From: Afipia sp.
Lineage (GTDB): Bacteria; Pseudomonadota; Alphaproteobacteria; Rhizobiales; Xanthobacteraceae
Length of the DNA stretch: 64,000 nt
Assembly: GCA_017308595.1 (NCBI GenBank)
Contig: JAFKER010000006.1
Location: 310,001 to 374,000, forward strand
Direction: 5' to 3'
Shown here: in pieces, positions 32,480 through 41,892 of the stretch
Layout: each line of letters opens with the position of its first letter
Position numbering within the stretch: the first letter of the stretch is position 1
Notes under the pieces: model-generated
What the model saw: only the letters and a program-made list of their open reading frames with translations
Database searches by the model: none
Told to the model about the DNA's origin: nothing
Translations under genes and position numbers: made by a program

Positions 32480-34222
32480 TGCCTGCATGGTGCGTTTGAT
32501 GCGCGCCTGCAACCGCGCGCGCACTGATGGCCTTTCCGAAGAATCGATATCCGGCGCTTCCATTTCAGGCTTAAGCGAAAACCGCCGTATCGCGATGCCG
32601 AGCTTCCGCGAATCAACCGACATCCCGAGCATTTGCGGTGAGACCGGCGAGCGGATAGTCATCGCGATCCGGATTTTACCGCTCGCGGCGACAGTTTCAG
32701 GTATCGGCACATGACGCCATGACCAGACTCGATCTCCCGCACGCCTCGCGTCAAACGACCAATCCGCTACGGCCACGTCGTTCGCGGTCAGCGAAACCTC
32801 AAGCCGTGACTGACTTTTCGCCAGGAATGGACGGACAAGCACGCTGAAAAAGAGAAGCGGCGCGCCCGTGGCAATCGAAAAGTTGATCTCGGCGTTTTCG
32901 CCGTCGGACCAGGTCCCGAATCCTTCATCGGCAAGCGCCCAGCCGTCGCCGAAGTAATGTTGCGATCCAAAAGCATTCGTCGCGTCCGTCAGCGGGACAT
33001 AGGAGAGGCGCATGTCAGACCGTTCGGCGGCGAGCCGGATCATCCCGTCAAGGCTTCTTTCGCAACTGTATTCTTCGCGAAAGACAAACGCGGAACGATC
33101 GGCAAGAACCTGCAGCCGATCCCGGTCCCGGATTGCACATTCAACCGCTTCCACCATGTCGGCGACGCTGTTATCGCGGAACAACACCGCCGCAGCACGT
33201 CCATCCGTGACATGATCCGCCATCCAGGTTCGGTCCGGGATAACGGAAATCTTTGCCATCGCGGCGATCTCGCAAAATACTCCGGAAACAATCCCGCGAT
33301 ACTCCACCGGACTGTAGGGAAGAACGATCACATCCGACCGTTCGATGGTGGCAAGATAGTCAATATGACTTTGCTCCGAAGGGATAACCTCAACCTTGTG
33401 TCCCACCGGGCTTGCGTCGATCCTCCTGCGCAGATCGTCCTCACCCCGGGCGTTCTTGGTGAATCGAACCAGAAATCTCGTATCTGCGTGTCTGGAGAGA
33501 ATGCTCTCGATCAAACCGGCGATCCGGTCCGATATGAGGCCCGACCTGACGTTGAGGTAGATGTAAATCGTCAGCGGCTGCGCCGCATGAAAGTCCGAGG
33601 ACCTCGCGAGGTCGCCATAGTATTTCGGGACCGGCAAGTAGAATGCTTTTCGCGAACTCAACTGCTCAAGATGAGCCAGAGCATTTTCATCGTTCAAAGT
33701 GAAGAATGTCCGCTCTCCTCCCGCTGTCTCGTCAAGAGAACGGGACGCGAAATGATATGCCCATGCTCGCTCGTTGAATTTCTTACCTTCAAAATCGAAA
33801 AATTCAGGTGCAAAAAACCGGAAGAAAACAGCTGGCCGCGCCGACGCCGGGCGGGCTCGTAACCATTGCCCCACACCGAATACGACCAGCGGCTGGGATG
33901 ACGTAATCAAAAGAATATCATGCTCGGAGATGTTCGCCCTCTCAAGATCACTCCACAGCGGAGCCAGGACGAGTTGCGCCCGAACAAATCCTTCGAGGTA
34001 GGCGTCCTTCTTCGCGCTATACCAGCGGGTCATCGGGAGGATTGCACGGGCGTCGAGATCCCGAACGATTTTCGGATCTGCCTTCGCAGGCACGTAAATT
34101 CTGGTTTCGAGGGCGCGAGCCCGCGCCGCTTCCCGATAACCAAAGACCTGATTGAAAAAATGACCGGAATACTCAATCAGGTCGAAATCAGCGATGAACA
34201 CGCGAGGCTTTGCAGACGTCAT
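32462..34222 (-). CDS. glycosyltransferase, GT-B fold, with C-terminal beta-sandwich
   Basis: A 586-residue cytosolic protein. The N-terminal half starts PRVFIADFDLIEYSGHFF and the second domain contains LVRFTKNARGEDDLRRRI, VIVLPYSPVEYRGIVSGVF and CEIAAMAKISVIPD, the pattern of a GT4-like sugar-nucleotide glycosyltransferase (with E and gapped G residues in the donor site). After it, residues about 425-570 carry GDGWALADEGFGTWSDGENA, a beta-sandwich pattern found fused to several polysaccharide glycosyltransferases. The ATG at 34222 is preferred to a longer frame. It follows a nucleotide-sugar dehydrogenase gene, so it probably builds a uronate-containing exopolysaccharide. Confidence 0.72.
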   Translation of the reverse strand: MTSAKPRVFIADFDLIEYSGHFFNQVFGYREAARARALETRIYVPAKADPKIVRDLDARAILPMTRWYSAKKDAYLEGFVRAQLVLAPLWSDLERANISEHDILLITSSQPLVVFGVGQWLRARPASARPAVFFRFFAPEFFDFEGKKFNERAWAYHFASRSLDETAGGERTFFTLNDENALAHLEQLSSRKAFYLPVPKYYGDLARSSDFHAAQPLTIYIYLNVRSGLISDRIAGLIESILSRHADTRFLVRFTKNARGEDDLRRRIDASPVGHKVEVIPSEQSHIDYLATIERSDVIVLPYSPVEYRGIVSGVFCEIAAMAKISVIPDRTWMADHVTDGRAAAVLFRDNSVADMVEAVECAIRDRDRLQVLADRSAFVFREEYSCERSLDGMIRLAAERSDMRLSYVPLTDATNAFGSQHYFGDGWALADEGFGTWSDGENAEINFSIATGAPLLFFSVLVRPFLAKSQSRLEVSLTANDVAVADWSFDARRAGDRVWSWRHVPIPETVAASGKIRIAMTIRSPVSPQMLGMSVDSRKLGIAIRRFSLKPEMEAPDIDSSERPSVRARLQARIKRTMQALSSAE

Positions 34223-34308
34223 CGATCCGACCGGGTTGCAACTCTGAAAACTCAAACACACACATTCAAGCAATCCATGCCTCTCAAGAGGCAACGATCT
34301 CAACGAGC

Positions 34309-35589
34309 CTAAGCGATTTCCGCTCCCCCCGTGAGGTCGATAACGGTATGCTTGGGGTCCAGCTTCGACAAGGCCGCGGAGTATTGACTGGCGCGCGACG
34401 TGACCACCACCAGTTCAGCCCATTCAAGCAGTGTGCCGATGTCCTCGACCAGCACATCGCCCAAGCCTTCGAGAGCATCATCCGTGTAGTCATGCCGTGT
34501 CGTCAATTGCCGCCCACGGGACACATCGGGATCAAATGCGCGAACGCTCCGGCCAGCCTCACGAAGCCGCTGCACCAGCACGGCGATCGGGCTTCCGCGA
34601 AGATCGCAGACTCCGGCCTTGTACGCCAACCCCAGCACCGCGATGCGGGTGAGACCGCTTCCGAGTATTTCCGAACTGGCGCGAACGATAACACCTTCGT
34701 TACTCTCTGCGACATGCGCCAGAACGGGCACATCGAGATTGTTTGACCGGCACCACGCCGTCAAAACGCTGAGATCTTTCGGTAGACATGGTCCGCCGAA
34801 CGCGAAGCCGGGCTTGAGATAAGCCCGTGAGATATTGAGATCGGTATCCGCGCAAAAGATGTTCATGACCGCCTGACCATCGACGCCGGCAAAACGAGAA
34901 ATCGCATCGACCTCGTTTGCAAACACCACTTTCAGGGCATGCCAGGAATTATCCGCATATTTGACAGTCTCCGCTGTTTCAGCAGCAGTCCGAAAGACAG
35001 GAGATTTGATCCCGGCATAGATCGAAACCAGCCTGTCAGCTGTCTGTGGATCGATCTCGCCGATAACGATCCGCGAAGGCTCGCGAAAGTCAGCAACCGC
35101 GGAACCTTCGCGTGTGAATTCCGGATTGTTAGCCAACCCAAAACCCTTTCCGACAACGCTGCCCGTTGTTTGCGCAAGCAAAGTCATGAGCCGGCCGCGT
35201 GTGGTGCCGGGAAGAACGGTGGAGCGAATGACCACCGAATGAAAGGTTCCCTTTTGGGCAATCGCCTCGCCAATCTTCGTAACGACATTTTCGACGGCGG
35301 AAATATCCTGCGTACCGTCGGGATTGCGCAATGTTCCGACACAAACGAACGTCAGTTCCGTCTCAGCAATTGCTCCGATCAGATCGGTGGTTCCCCGCAA
35401 CCGGCCGCTGCGCCAGACATCCTCGAGCAATTCATCAATATGAGGTTCCAGGATGGGAGCCCGCCCACGAGCGAAAAGATCAACCTTTCCGGGATCGAGA
35501 TCGACACCGACCACCTCGTGCCCCAGTTCGCAGAAGCACGCGCCGGTCACAGTGCCAACGAAGCCCAAGCCGACGACGCTTATCTTCAA
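34309..35589 (-). CDS. UDP-glucose/GDP-mannose dehydrogenase family protein
   Basis: A 426-residue nucleotide-sugar dehydrogenase that oxidises C6 of a sugar nucleotide to the uronic acid using two NAD. The Rossmann motif VVGLGFVGTVTG starts at residue 5. The catalytic cysteine lies in FGGPCLPKDL, closest to GDP-mannose 6-dehydrogenase (AlgD-like) in wording, with ANNPEFTREGSAVADF typical of this branch. UDP-glucose is a possible alternative substrate. It lies 86 bases upstream of the glycosyltransferase gene on the same strand and forms a two-gene unit with it. Confidence 0.88.
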   Translation of the reverse strand: MKISVVGLGFVGTVTGACFCELGHEVVGVDLDPGKVDLFARGRAPILEPHIDELLEDVWRSGRLRGTTDLIGAIAETELTFVCVGTLRNPDGTQDISAVENVVTKIGEAIAQKGTFHSVVIRSTVLPGTTRGRLMTLLAQTTGSVVGKGFGLANNPEFTREGSAVADFREPSRIVIGEIDPQTADRLVSIYAGIKSPVFRTAAETAETVKYADNSWHALKVVFANEVDAISRFAGVDGQAVMNIFCADTDLNISRAYLKPGFAFGGPCLPKDLSVLTAWCRSNNLDVPVLAHVAESNEGVIVRASSEILGSGLTRIAVLGLAYKAGVCDLRGSPIAVLVQRLREAGRSVRAFDPDVSRGRQLTTRHDYTDDALEGLGDVLVEDIGTLLEWAELVVVTSRASQYSAALSKLDPKHTVIDLTGGAEIA

Positions 35590-35606
35590 GGCAATCTCAC
35601 TTCATA

Positions 35607-35637
35607 GTGAAAGCACAGTGAAAGCATATTGAAAGCG
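35607..35637. repeat. three 11-bp-spaced direct repeats upstream of dehydrogenase
   Basis: GTGAAAGCA (35607-35615), GTGAAAGCA (35618-35626) and TTGAAAGCG (35629-35637) recur with a period of exactly 11 bases, about one helical turn, 18-48 bases upstream of the dehydrogenase start codon. Same-face direct repeats at this spacing are typical sites for OmpR/PhoB-type response regulators. Confidence 0.6.
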
Positions 35638-35724
35638 CCCGCCTGATTTCGAGGCACTGGAAATAAACTTCAAACGTCCTGTTCCAAGGCAACCACGCAA
35701 TACTGCGATGGCTTGCAGACGATC

Positions 35725-36279
35725 TCAATTGGCCCGCAGAAATACAAACTCCGTCTCATCGTAAGCGCGGCGCTCGAGTTCTTCAAACCCTTCCGGCGCA
35801 ATAAATCCTGCCGCCTTCGATTCCTCCACCACCACAAGCGCTCCCGGCGTGAGCCAGTTGCCATCCCGCAGCGATATGACTGCTTTCTCGGCAAATCCCC
35901 GCCCGTAAGGGGGATCGAGGAACACCAGCGAAAAAGGTTCCACCGGATAGGCCGGGCCAAGATTGGTCGCATCGCGGCGATAGACTTTTGTGACACCGCC
36001 AAGACCCAATGCTTCGACATTGTTCCGCAACAGCGCCCGTGCTTCGGCACCGCTGTCCACGAACAGCGTGAACGCCGCGCCTCGCGATACCGCTTCGATG
36101 CCGAGCGCACCAGTGCCCGCGAACAGATCGAGCACCCGCGCACCATCGACCGGGTTCTCATAGGCATGCATCAGGATATTGAACAGCGACTCGCGCAGAC
36201 GATCCTGTGTCGGGCGAATCTCGTTCGACGACGGCGAGGCAATGTTTCGGCCTCTGAGGCGACCACCGACGACACGCAT
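35725..36279 (-). CDS. rsmD: 16S rRNA (guanine(966)-N(2))-methyltransferase RsmD
   Basis: A 184-residue SAM-dependent methyltransferase that modifies G966 of 16S rRNA in the small subunit. Conserved segments are MRVVGGRLRGRNIASP, RPTQDRLRESLFNIL, the SAM-binding VLDLFAGTGALGIEA and the catalytic FLDPPYGRG. It starts nine bases after the pseudouridine synthase gene, forming an rRNA-modification operon with it. Full length. Confidence 0.96.
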   Translation of the reverse strand: MRVVGGRLRGRNIASPSSNEIRPTQDRLRESLFNILMHAYENPVDGARVLDLFAGTGALGIEAVSRGAAFTLFVDSGAEARALLRNNVEALGLGGVTKVYRRDATNLGPAYPVEPFSLVFLDPPYGRGFAEKAVISLRDGNWLTPGALVVVEESKAAGFIAPEGFEELERRAYDETEFVFLRAN

Positions 36280-36287
36280 ATCCGTAC

Positions 36288-38399
36288 TCAGTCTTCCGCA
36301 GAATCTCTGGGCTTCAGATCACGCTTGCCCTTATAGCCACGCGTCGGGCGGCGCGGCGCGCCATAGCCTCCAGCCTCATCCTCATTGCGGGTGCGCGCGT
36401 CGGCGCTGCCCGCACGCGTGACGAGAATCTTCCGGCCCTTACGGTCCGCGATCAGCGCGTTCTTGGTTCCGGCGGGCTTGACCCGGCCCTTGCCGCGCGG
36501 AGCTTCGTCGTCTTCTGCAGCCTGCCGGACCGGCTTGTCGAACTGCGCACCAGACATCGCCACGATTTTCTCGCCCAGTTGCTCGCGCAGCACCCGCGAC
36601 TTGATCTCCTCGACCTGCCCTTCTTCGATCTCGCCGAGTTGGAACGGACCATAGGAGACGCGGATCAGACGATTCACTTCAAGGCCGAGATGCGCCATCA
36701 CATTGCGGACTTCGCGGTTCTTGCCTTCCCGGATAGCGAACACGATCCAGACATTGGAGCCCTTGTCACGCTCCAGCGTCGCTTCAATCGAACCGTACTT
36801 GACGCCATCGACCTCGACGCCGTTCTTGAGCTGGTCGAGTTGCGCCTGTGTCACTTCGCCATGGGCACGGACGCGATAACGGCGAAGCCAGCCGGTGTCG
36901 GGATGTTCGAGCGCACGCGACAGGCCGCCGTCATTGGTCAGCAGCAACAGGCCTTCGGTGTTGAAGTCGAGACGGCCGATGCTGATGAGACGCGGCAATC
37001 CTTCCGGCAAATTGTCGAATACCGTCGGACGTCCCTCGGGATCGTCATGGGTCGTCATCAGACCGCGCGGCTTGTGATAGAGAAACAGCCGCGTTCGCTC
37101 GCGCTCAGGCAGCGGCTTGCCGTCGATGGTGACGACGTCATTGGCGGTCACATCGAGCGCCGGCGAATTGATGACGCGGCCATTGACCGACACGCGGCCT
37201 TGCGTGATCCACTCCTCGGCGTCGCGGCGCGAGCAAAGGCCTGCACGAGCAACGATCTTGGCGATGCGTTCACCAGACTTCTTCTTTTCCGGTGCAGCAC
37301 GCGGGGCGCGCCTGTCAGAATCAGGCTTACGTTCGCGGTATTCACCTCGACCGCCGAACGCGGGACGTTTCACGAAAACCTTGGCGTCGTCCTCGTTGTC
37401 GCGGCGCGGGCGGTCATCCCAGCGATTTTCGCTACGCGGATGCTCGTGCCAGTCGGCCCGGTCTGCGCTGCGGCCACGCGGCGCGCGATCCTCACGCGGG
37501 CTGTCGGAACGAGGGCGCGAAAAGCGTGGACGCTCGCTCTGCTCGCGATCGCCACGATCGAAACGCGGCTTATCGAAACCACCACCTTCGCGGCGGGGCG
37601 GACGGCTATCACCGTCGCGGGCCGGACCGCGCTTCTGCCATGGCTTATCGTTGCCGCGATCCTCACCGCGGCTGAAATCCCTGCGCGGACCACGGTCCGG
37701 CGCGCCGCGTGCCGGCCGATCGTCGCGGTTGAAACGCGGGCGGTCGTCACGTTGCGGACGATCATCACGATTGAAGCGAGCCGGACGTGAATCGCCGCCC
37801 TCGCCGCGCGGCGCATAGGGCCGCTTCTCGCCGAATTTCCTGTCCTGAAATTTTTTATCCTGGGAACGCCCGGCACCCGCACTGCGCGGCGCGCGGTCGT
37901 CACGATCTCGCGGCTTGAAAGGACGACCCTCGCCACGATCCTCGCGTGGTTTGAAGGAACGTCCTTCAGGACGATCTCCACGCGGTTTGAAGGGACGTCC
38001 CTCGCCGCGGTCTTCACGGGGCTTGAAGCCGCGACCCTCGGAGCGATCACCGCGTGGCTTGAACGAGCGTCCTTCCCCGCGGTCCTCACGCGGCCTGAAC
38101 GAACGCCCCTCGCCGCGATCGCGCGAACCGAAATCCCTACGCGGCCCACGCTCGGCCCCTTCCTTGCGGAAATCATCTCGCTTGCCGGCATAAGCACGCT
38201 TGTCACCAAACTTCCGGTCACCGAATGTCTTTTCGCCACGAGGTCCCGAAGACCGCGCGGGCCGTTCGTCACGTGAGCGTCCTTCGCCGCGCCCGCCTGC
38301 TCCACCTACGCGACCTCTGCCGCCGGCCTTAAAGCCTCCACCTGCTCCGCCATCACGGCGCGGCGGACGGCCGTTGTTTTTGTCGTTGTCGCGGGGCAT
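36288..38399 (-). CDS. RluB/RsuA-type pseudouridine synthase with long basic extension
   Basis: A 703-residue protein; the catalytic part is only the C-terminal half. An S4 RNA-binding domain lies at about residues 378-425 (GERIAKIVARAGLCSRRDAE) and the synthase domain follows with the catalytic Asp478 in GRLDFNTEGLLLLTNDG. The family makes pseudouridine in 23S rRNA (RluB-like, U2605) or 16S rRNA. The first 375 residues are disordered, rich in Arg, Gly, Asp and Pro, and include six perfect 12-residue repeats. Such extensions are known in alphaproteobacterial RluB-like proteins, but this one is long. It lies nine bases upstream of rsmD. Confidence 0.88.
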   Translation of the reverse strand: MPRDNDKNNGRPPRRDGGAGGGFKAGGRGRVGGAGGRGEGRSRDERPARSSGPRGEKTFGDRKFGDKRAYAGKRDDFRKEGAERGPRRDFGSRDRGEGRSFRPREDRGEGRSFKPRGDRSEGRGFKPREDRGEGRPFKPRGDRPEGRSFKPREDRGEGRPFKPRDRDDRAPRSAGAGRSQDKKFQDRKFGEKRPYAPRGEGGDSRPARFNRDDRPQRDDRPRFNRDDRPARGAPDRGPRRDFSRGEDRGNDKPWQKRGPARDGDSRPPRREGGGFDKPRFDRGDREQSERPRFSRPRSDSPREDRAPRGRSADRADWHEHPRSENRWDDRPRRDNEDDAKVFVKRPAFGGRGEYRERKPDSDRRAPRAAPEKKKSGERIAKIVARAGLCSRRDAEEWITQGRVSVNGRVINSPALDVTANDVVTIDGKPLPERERTRLFLYHKPRGLMTTHDDPEGRPTVFDNLPEGLPRLISIGRLDFNTEGLLLLTNDGGLSRALEHPDTGWLRRYRVRAHGEVTQAQLDQLKNGVEVDGVKYGSIEATLERDKGSNVWIVFAIREGKNREVRNVMAHLGLEVNRLIRVSYGPFQLGEIEEGQVEEIKSRVLREQLGEKIVAMSGAQFDKPVRQAAEDDEAPRGKGRVKPAGTKNALIADRKGRKILVTRAGSADARTRNEDEAGGYGAPRRPTRGYKGKRDLKPRDSAED
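37905..38120 (-). repeat. six in-frame 36-bp repeats in the pseudouridine synthase gene
   Basis: Residues 94-165 consist of six copies of a 12-residue unit DRGEGRSFKPRE with small changes (Ser/Pro/Gly at positions 3 and 7; final Glu alternating with Gly). The alternation gives a 72-base higher-order period. The repeat number is likely to vary between strains. Confidence 0.9.
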
Positions 38400-38561
38400 G
38401 AATGATCTCTCGAAGCGTTGGGCAAACTATGGGACTGTCGCACGACGCGGGAATGGCTGGCGGCACGCGCCCTTGTAAAACAGGGCGCATTTTCGCGCAA
38501 AACCGGCTCTCGCGTTTGCTGAAGGTGTTCTCCTAACAGAGTTTATCGCCGGAAACGAGGC

Positions 38562-39008
38562 ATGACGGCACAATCTTTCATGGATTTGGCACTGAAACAG
38601 GCCGAAATCGCCGAATCCGCCGGGGAAGTGCCCATCGGCTGCGTGATCGTGCGGGACGGCACGGTGATCGCTCAGGCCGGTAACCGCACCCTCACCGACC
38701 GCGACCCGACCGCCCATGCCGAAATTCTCGCGATCCGCGAGGCGGCCCGGATTGCTGGCAGCGAGCGGCTGACCGGTTGCGATCTCTATGTCACACTGGA
38801 GCCCTGCACCATGTGCGCCGGGGCGATCTCTTTCGCGCGTATCCGCAGACTTTACTATGCGGCGAGCGATCCAAAGGGCGGCGCCGTGGATAGCGGCGTG
38901 CGGTTCTTCGCCTCGCCGACCTGCCACCATGTGCCGGAGATTTATCCTTCCGTCGGCGAAACCGAGGCCGCCACGCTACTAACGAATTTTTTCAAAGCGC
39001 GGCGCTAG
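38562..39008 (+). CDS. tadA: tRNA-specific adenosine deaminase TadA
   Basis: A 148-residue zinc deaminase that converts A34 of tRNA-Arg(ACG) to inosine. The zinc ligands and catalytic Glu are H52-A-E54 in TAHAEILAIREA and the cysteines C82 and C85 in LEPCTMCAGAI. Length is right and all motifs are intact. It is divergent from the pseudouridine synthase gene across a 162-base gap. Confidence 0.96.
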   Translation: MTAQSFMDLALKQAEIAESAGEVPIGCVIVRDGTVIAQAGNRTLTDRDPTAHAEILAIREAARIAGSERLTGCDLYVTLEPCTMCAGAISFARIRRLYYAASDPKGGAVDSGVRFFASPTCHHVPEIYPSVGETEAATLLTNFFKARR

Positions 39009-39023
39009 TCGCCTGATTTCGGA

Positions 39024-39473
39024 CTACAGCAGATTGATCTTCATGCCCTCGTGCGAGGCATCGAGACCCAGCCGGGCATAGAAACGCTGCGCATCAGTCC
39101 GCCTCTTGTCGGTCGTGAGTTGCAACTGCTTGCAGCCGCGCGCACGGGACTTGGCAATCACCGCATCCATCATCTGTTCGCCGATGCCAAGGCCGCGCAA
39201 TGAACGATCAACCCGTACGCCTTCGACCTTCGCGATCCAGCTTCCATGATAGGACATGCCCGGAATGAAGGTGAGTTGCAGGCAACCCATCACCGCTCCC
39301 TGGTGATCCCAGACATAAAGCGTGTTGTTGGGATCGCTCGCGATCGCATCGAACGCAGCGTCGTAAGCTGCCATGTCACCGGAGAAATCCTCGCGTCCGC
39401 GTGCGACCTCATCATCGGCCAGCATCTCGACGATCCGGCGGATGTCCTCGCGGCGCGCTTCACGTAATGGCAT
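39024..39473 (-). CDS. GNAT family N-acetyltransferase
   Basis: A 149-residue GCN5-related acetyltransferase. The acetyl-CoA site is RGLGIGEQMM in VDRSLRGLGIGEQMMDAV, preceded by the beta-strand with GCLQLTFIPGMSYHGSWIAK and followed by CKQLQLTTDKRRTDAQRFYA, ending YARLGL. The acceptor is unknown. It starts one base after the dehalogenase-like hydrolase gene ends, so the two are almost certainly cotranscribed. Confidence 0.9.
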   Translation of the reverse strand: MPLREARREDIRRIVEMLADDEVARGREDFSGDMAAYDAAFDAIASDPNNTLYVWDHQGAVMGCLQLTFIPGMSYHGSWIAKVEGVRVDRSLRGLGIGEQMMDAVIAKSRARGCKQLQLTTDKRRTDAQRFYARLGLDASHEGMKINLL

Positions 39474-40382
39474 TCAGCTTTTCTCCAAAAGGAATTTTAA
39501 CAATGCGTCGGCGGTTGCCTGCGGATTTTCTTCCGCAAGGAAATGACCTGAATCGATCGCCTGGCCGCTGACATGGGTGGCCCACTTGCGCCAGGTATCG
39601 AGCGGGCTCGATGCCGACGATGCAATACCCGCACCGCCCCACAGCGCCAGGAGAGGCACTGCAATCTTGTTGCCGGCCTCGATGTCGGCCTTGTCCTGCT
39701 CAAAGTCGGCATAGGCCCCGGCGCGATAGTCTTCACACGCGGCATGAATGCGCAGCGGATCACGAAACGCGGTGAGATAATGTTCCACGGCACGCGGATC
39801 GAACGGATTGGGCGCGTCTTTCTTCGCCCAGCTTTTGAATGTGCGGCCGAAATAATCGTCGGGGTTCGACGCAATCAGATTTTCCGGCAATGGATGCGGC
39901 TGAGCGAGAAAAGCCCAGTGATAGACCCGCAACGCGAAATCGCGGTCCATTTTCTGCCAGTAATCATAGGTCGGCAGAATATCCAGCGTCGCCAAGCGCG
40001 ATAGCCGCCCTGGGTGATCCAGTGCAAAGCGGTAGGCCACGCGTCCGCCGCGATCGTGACCCGCCAGCGCGAAATGCACGTGGCCAAGCTGCTCCATCGC
40101 CTCGACCATGACCTGCGCCATGGCGCGCTTGGTGAAGGGCGTATGGTCCGCGTCGGTCCGCGGCACGTCGGACCAGCCATAGCCGGGCAGATCCGGAATC
40201 ACGAGAGTAAACTGCGACGCCAGCAACGGCGCGACGCGATGCCACATCACATGGGTCTGCGGATACCCGTGAAGCAGCAACAGCGGCGGCCCCTTGCCGC
40301 CGACGCGCGCAAAAATCCGGCCGCCACGCGTACTGATCCACTCAGAAGCAAAACCGGGAAACAGATCGGCGAGGTCGGCCAT
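39474..40382 (-). CDS. alpha/beta hydrolase, fluoroacetate dehalogenase-like
   Basis: A 302-residue alpha/beta-hydrolase highly similar, as I recall the sequence, to the structurally characterised R. palustris RPA1163 fluoroacetate dehalogenase, which hydrolyses the C-F bond of fluoroacetate to glycolate. The active-site residues named for that enzyme are all present at the same numbers here: D110 nucleophile with R111 and R114 (GHDRGGR), D134 ([10 protein letters not shown]), H155 and W156 (HWAFL), Y219 and H280 (GHFLAEE). The alternative is another haloalkanoate or epoxide hydrolase. It is followed one base later by a GNAT gene. Confidence 0.82.
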   Translation of the reverse strand: MADLADLFPGFASEWISTRGGRIFARVGGKGPPLLLLHGYPQTHVMWHRVAPLLASQFTLVIPDLPGYGWSDVPRTDADHTPFTKRAMAQVMVEAMEQLGHVHFALAGHDRGGRVAYRFALDHPGRLSRLATLDILPTYDYWQKMDRDFALRVYHWAFLAQPHPLPENLIASNPDDYFGRTFKSWAKKDAPNPFDPRAVEHYLTAFRDPLRIHAACEDYRAGAYADFEQDKADIEAGNKIAVPLLALWGGAGIASSASSPLDTWRKWATHVSGQAIDSGHFLAEENPQATADALLKFLLEKS

Positions 40383-40543
40383 GGGATTTCGAACTCTATA
40401 ATTTCCCAGCAGATGGGACCCATACTCACTGAATTCAGCGACTGAAGGTCAATCCAGCACTAACACCGCCCCGCGACGAAAATTTCAGCTTACTACGACA
40501 TATATAGGCATTGGTTCTATGCGTTACGCGCGGAGGTATCCGG

Positions 40544-41812
40544 TCAGGAATTCTGCTCCCGCTTCACCGCCTGCCAGCCGATGTCACGGCGGCAGAAGCC
40601 TTCCGGCCACCTAATGTGATCGATCGCTTCATAGGCGCGGCGCTGGGCTTCGCTCACAGTCTTCGCCGTCGCGGTGACGTTCAGGACGCGGCCGCCATTG
40701 GCAAGGATTTTATCGCCGTCGGCTTTCGTGCCCGCATGGAAGATTTCGACGCCTTCCACCTTCGCCGCGTCATCAAGGCCCGCGATGCGCGTGCCCTTGG
40801 CATAGTCGCCCGGATATCCCTTCGCCGCCATCACCACGGTCAGCGCGGGCTCGGGATGCCAGCGCAGATCGAAATGGTTCAAGCCGCCATCAACCGACGC
40901 CAGCAGCGCGGGCACCAGATCCGACATCAGACGCATCATCAGCACCTGCGTCTCGGGGTCGCCGAAACGCGCATTGTATTCGATCAGCTTCGGACCTTCT
41001 TTCGTGATCATCAGACCAGCGAACAGCACCCCCTTATAGGGCATCCCTCTGGCCTTCATCGCGCGCAGCGTCGGCAAAATGATCTCGCTCATCGTCCGCT
41101 CGCGGACCGCATCGGTAAAGACCGGCGCTGGCGAATAGGCGCCCATGCCGCCGGTGTTCGGCCCCTTGTCGCCATCGAAAGCGCGCTTGTGGTCCTGCGC
41201 CGGGGCAAGCGCCAACGCGCTGTCGCCATCGCACAGCACGAAGAACGAAGCCTCTTCGCCCTCCATGAATTCCTCGACCACGGCTTCCGCGCCTGCTGTT
41301 GCAAACAACCCATCCACCGCGGCCTCGGCCTCAGCCAGCGTCATCGCCACCACGACGCCCTTGCCTGCGGCAAGACCGTCCGCCTTCACGACAATCGGCG
41401 CACCCTGCTTGCGGATATAGGCCTTCGCAGCTTCTCCATCGCGAAACCGCTCATAGGCCGCAGTCGGAATGTTGTTCGCCTTGCAGATGTCCTTGGTGAA
41501 ACCCTTCGAGCTTTCCAGCTGCGAAGCAGCCTTGCTCGGCCCGAAGGCCTTGATGCCCGCTGCGGCAAGATCGTCGACAATACCAGCTGCCAGCGGCGCC
41601 TCCGGCCCGACCACCACCAGATCGACCTTGTTCGTCTTGCAGAAGTCGATCACCGCGGCATGGTTCACCACATCGAGCGCGACACATTCGGCGTCCTGCG
41701 CGATGCCGGCATTGCCGGGCGCGCACCATAGTTTGGTCAACAGTGGCGATGCCGCCATTTTCCACGCCAGCGCATGTTCGCGCCCGCCGGAACCGATCAA
41801 AAGGATATTCAT
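40544..41812 (-). CDS. purD: phosphoribosylamine--glycine ligase
   Basis: A 422-residue ATP-grasp enzyme of purine synthesis that joins phosphoribosylamine and glycine with ATP. Motifs: [18 protein letters not shown] at the N-terminus, [16 protein letters not shown] for ATP binding, [14 protein letters not shown] and [11 protein letters not shown] near the end. The ATG at 41812 is chosen by homology; an upstream frame from 41929 lacks similarity. It is divergent from xseA across 80 bases. Full length, no anomalies. Confidence 0.96.
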   Translation of the reverse strand: MNILLIGSGGREHALAWKMAASPLLTKLWCAPGNAGIAQDAECVALDVVNHAAVIDFCKTNKVDLVVVGPEAPLAAGIVDDLAAAGIKAFGPSKAASQLESSKGFTKDICKANNIPTAAYERFRDGEAAKAYIRKQGAPIVVKADGLAAGKGVVVAMTLAEAEAAVDGLFATAGAEAVVEEFMEGEEASFFVLCDGDSALALAPAQDHKRAFDGDKGPNTGGMGAYSPAPVFTDAVRERTMSEIILPTLRAMKARGMPYKGVLFAGLMITKEGPKLIEYNARFGDPETQVLMMRLMSDLVPALLASVDGGLNHFDLRWHPEPALTVVMAAKGYPGDYAKGTRIAGLDDAAKVEGVEIFHAGTKADGDKILANGGRVLNVTATAKTVSEAQRRAYEAIDHIRWPEGFCRRDIGWQAVKREQNS

Positions 41813-41892
41813 GGAAAGGGTCGAACCGCAGTTTCTGGAGTGATAGAAGGGTTTATCATGACACTTCACAGCCGCAACCGATTCGACTGAAC

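Noticed and set aside
36579-37790. Long plus-strand frame opposite the pseudouridine synthase
   Set aside because: It is a mirror of the repetitive, GC-rich RluB-type gene and has no homology of its own.
37905-38120. Possible CRISPR-like array because of regular 36-base repeats
   Set aside because: The repeats are contiguous without spacers and keep the reading frame of a protein, so this is a coding repeat.
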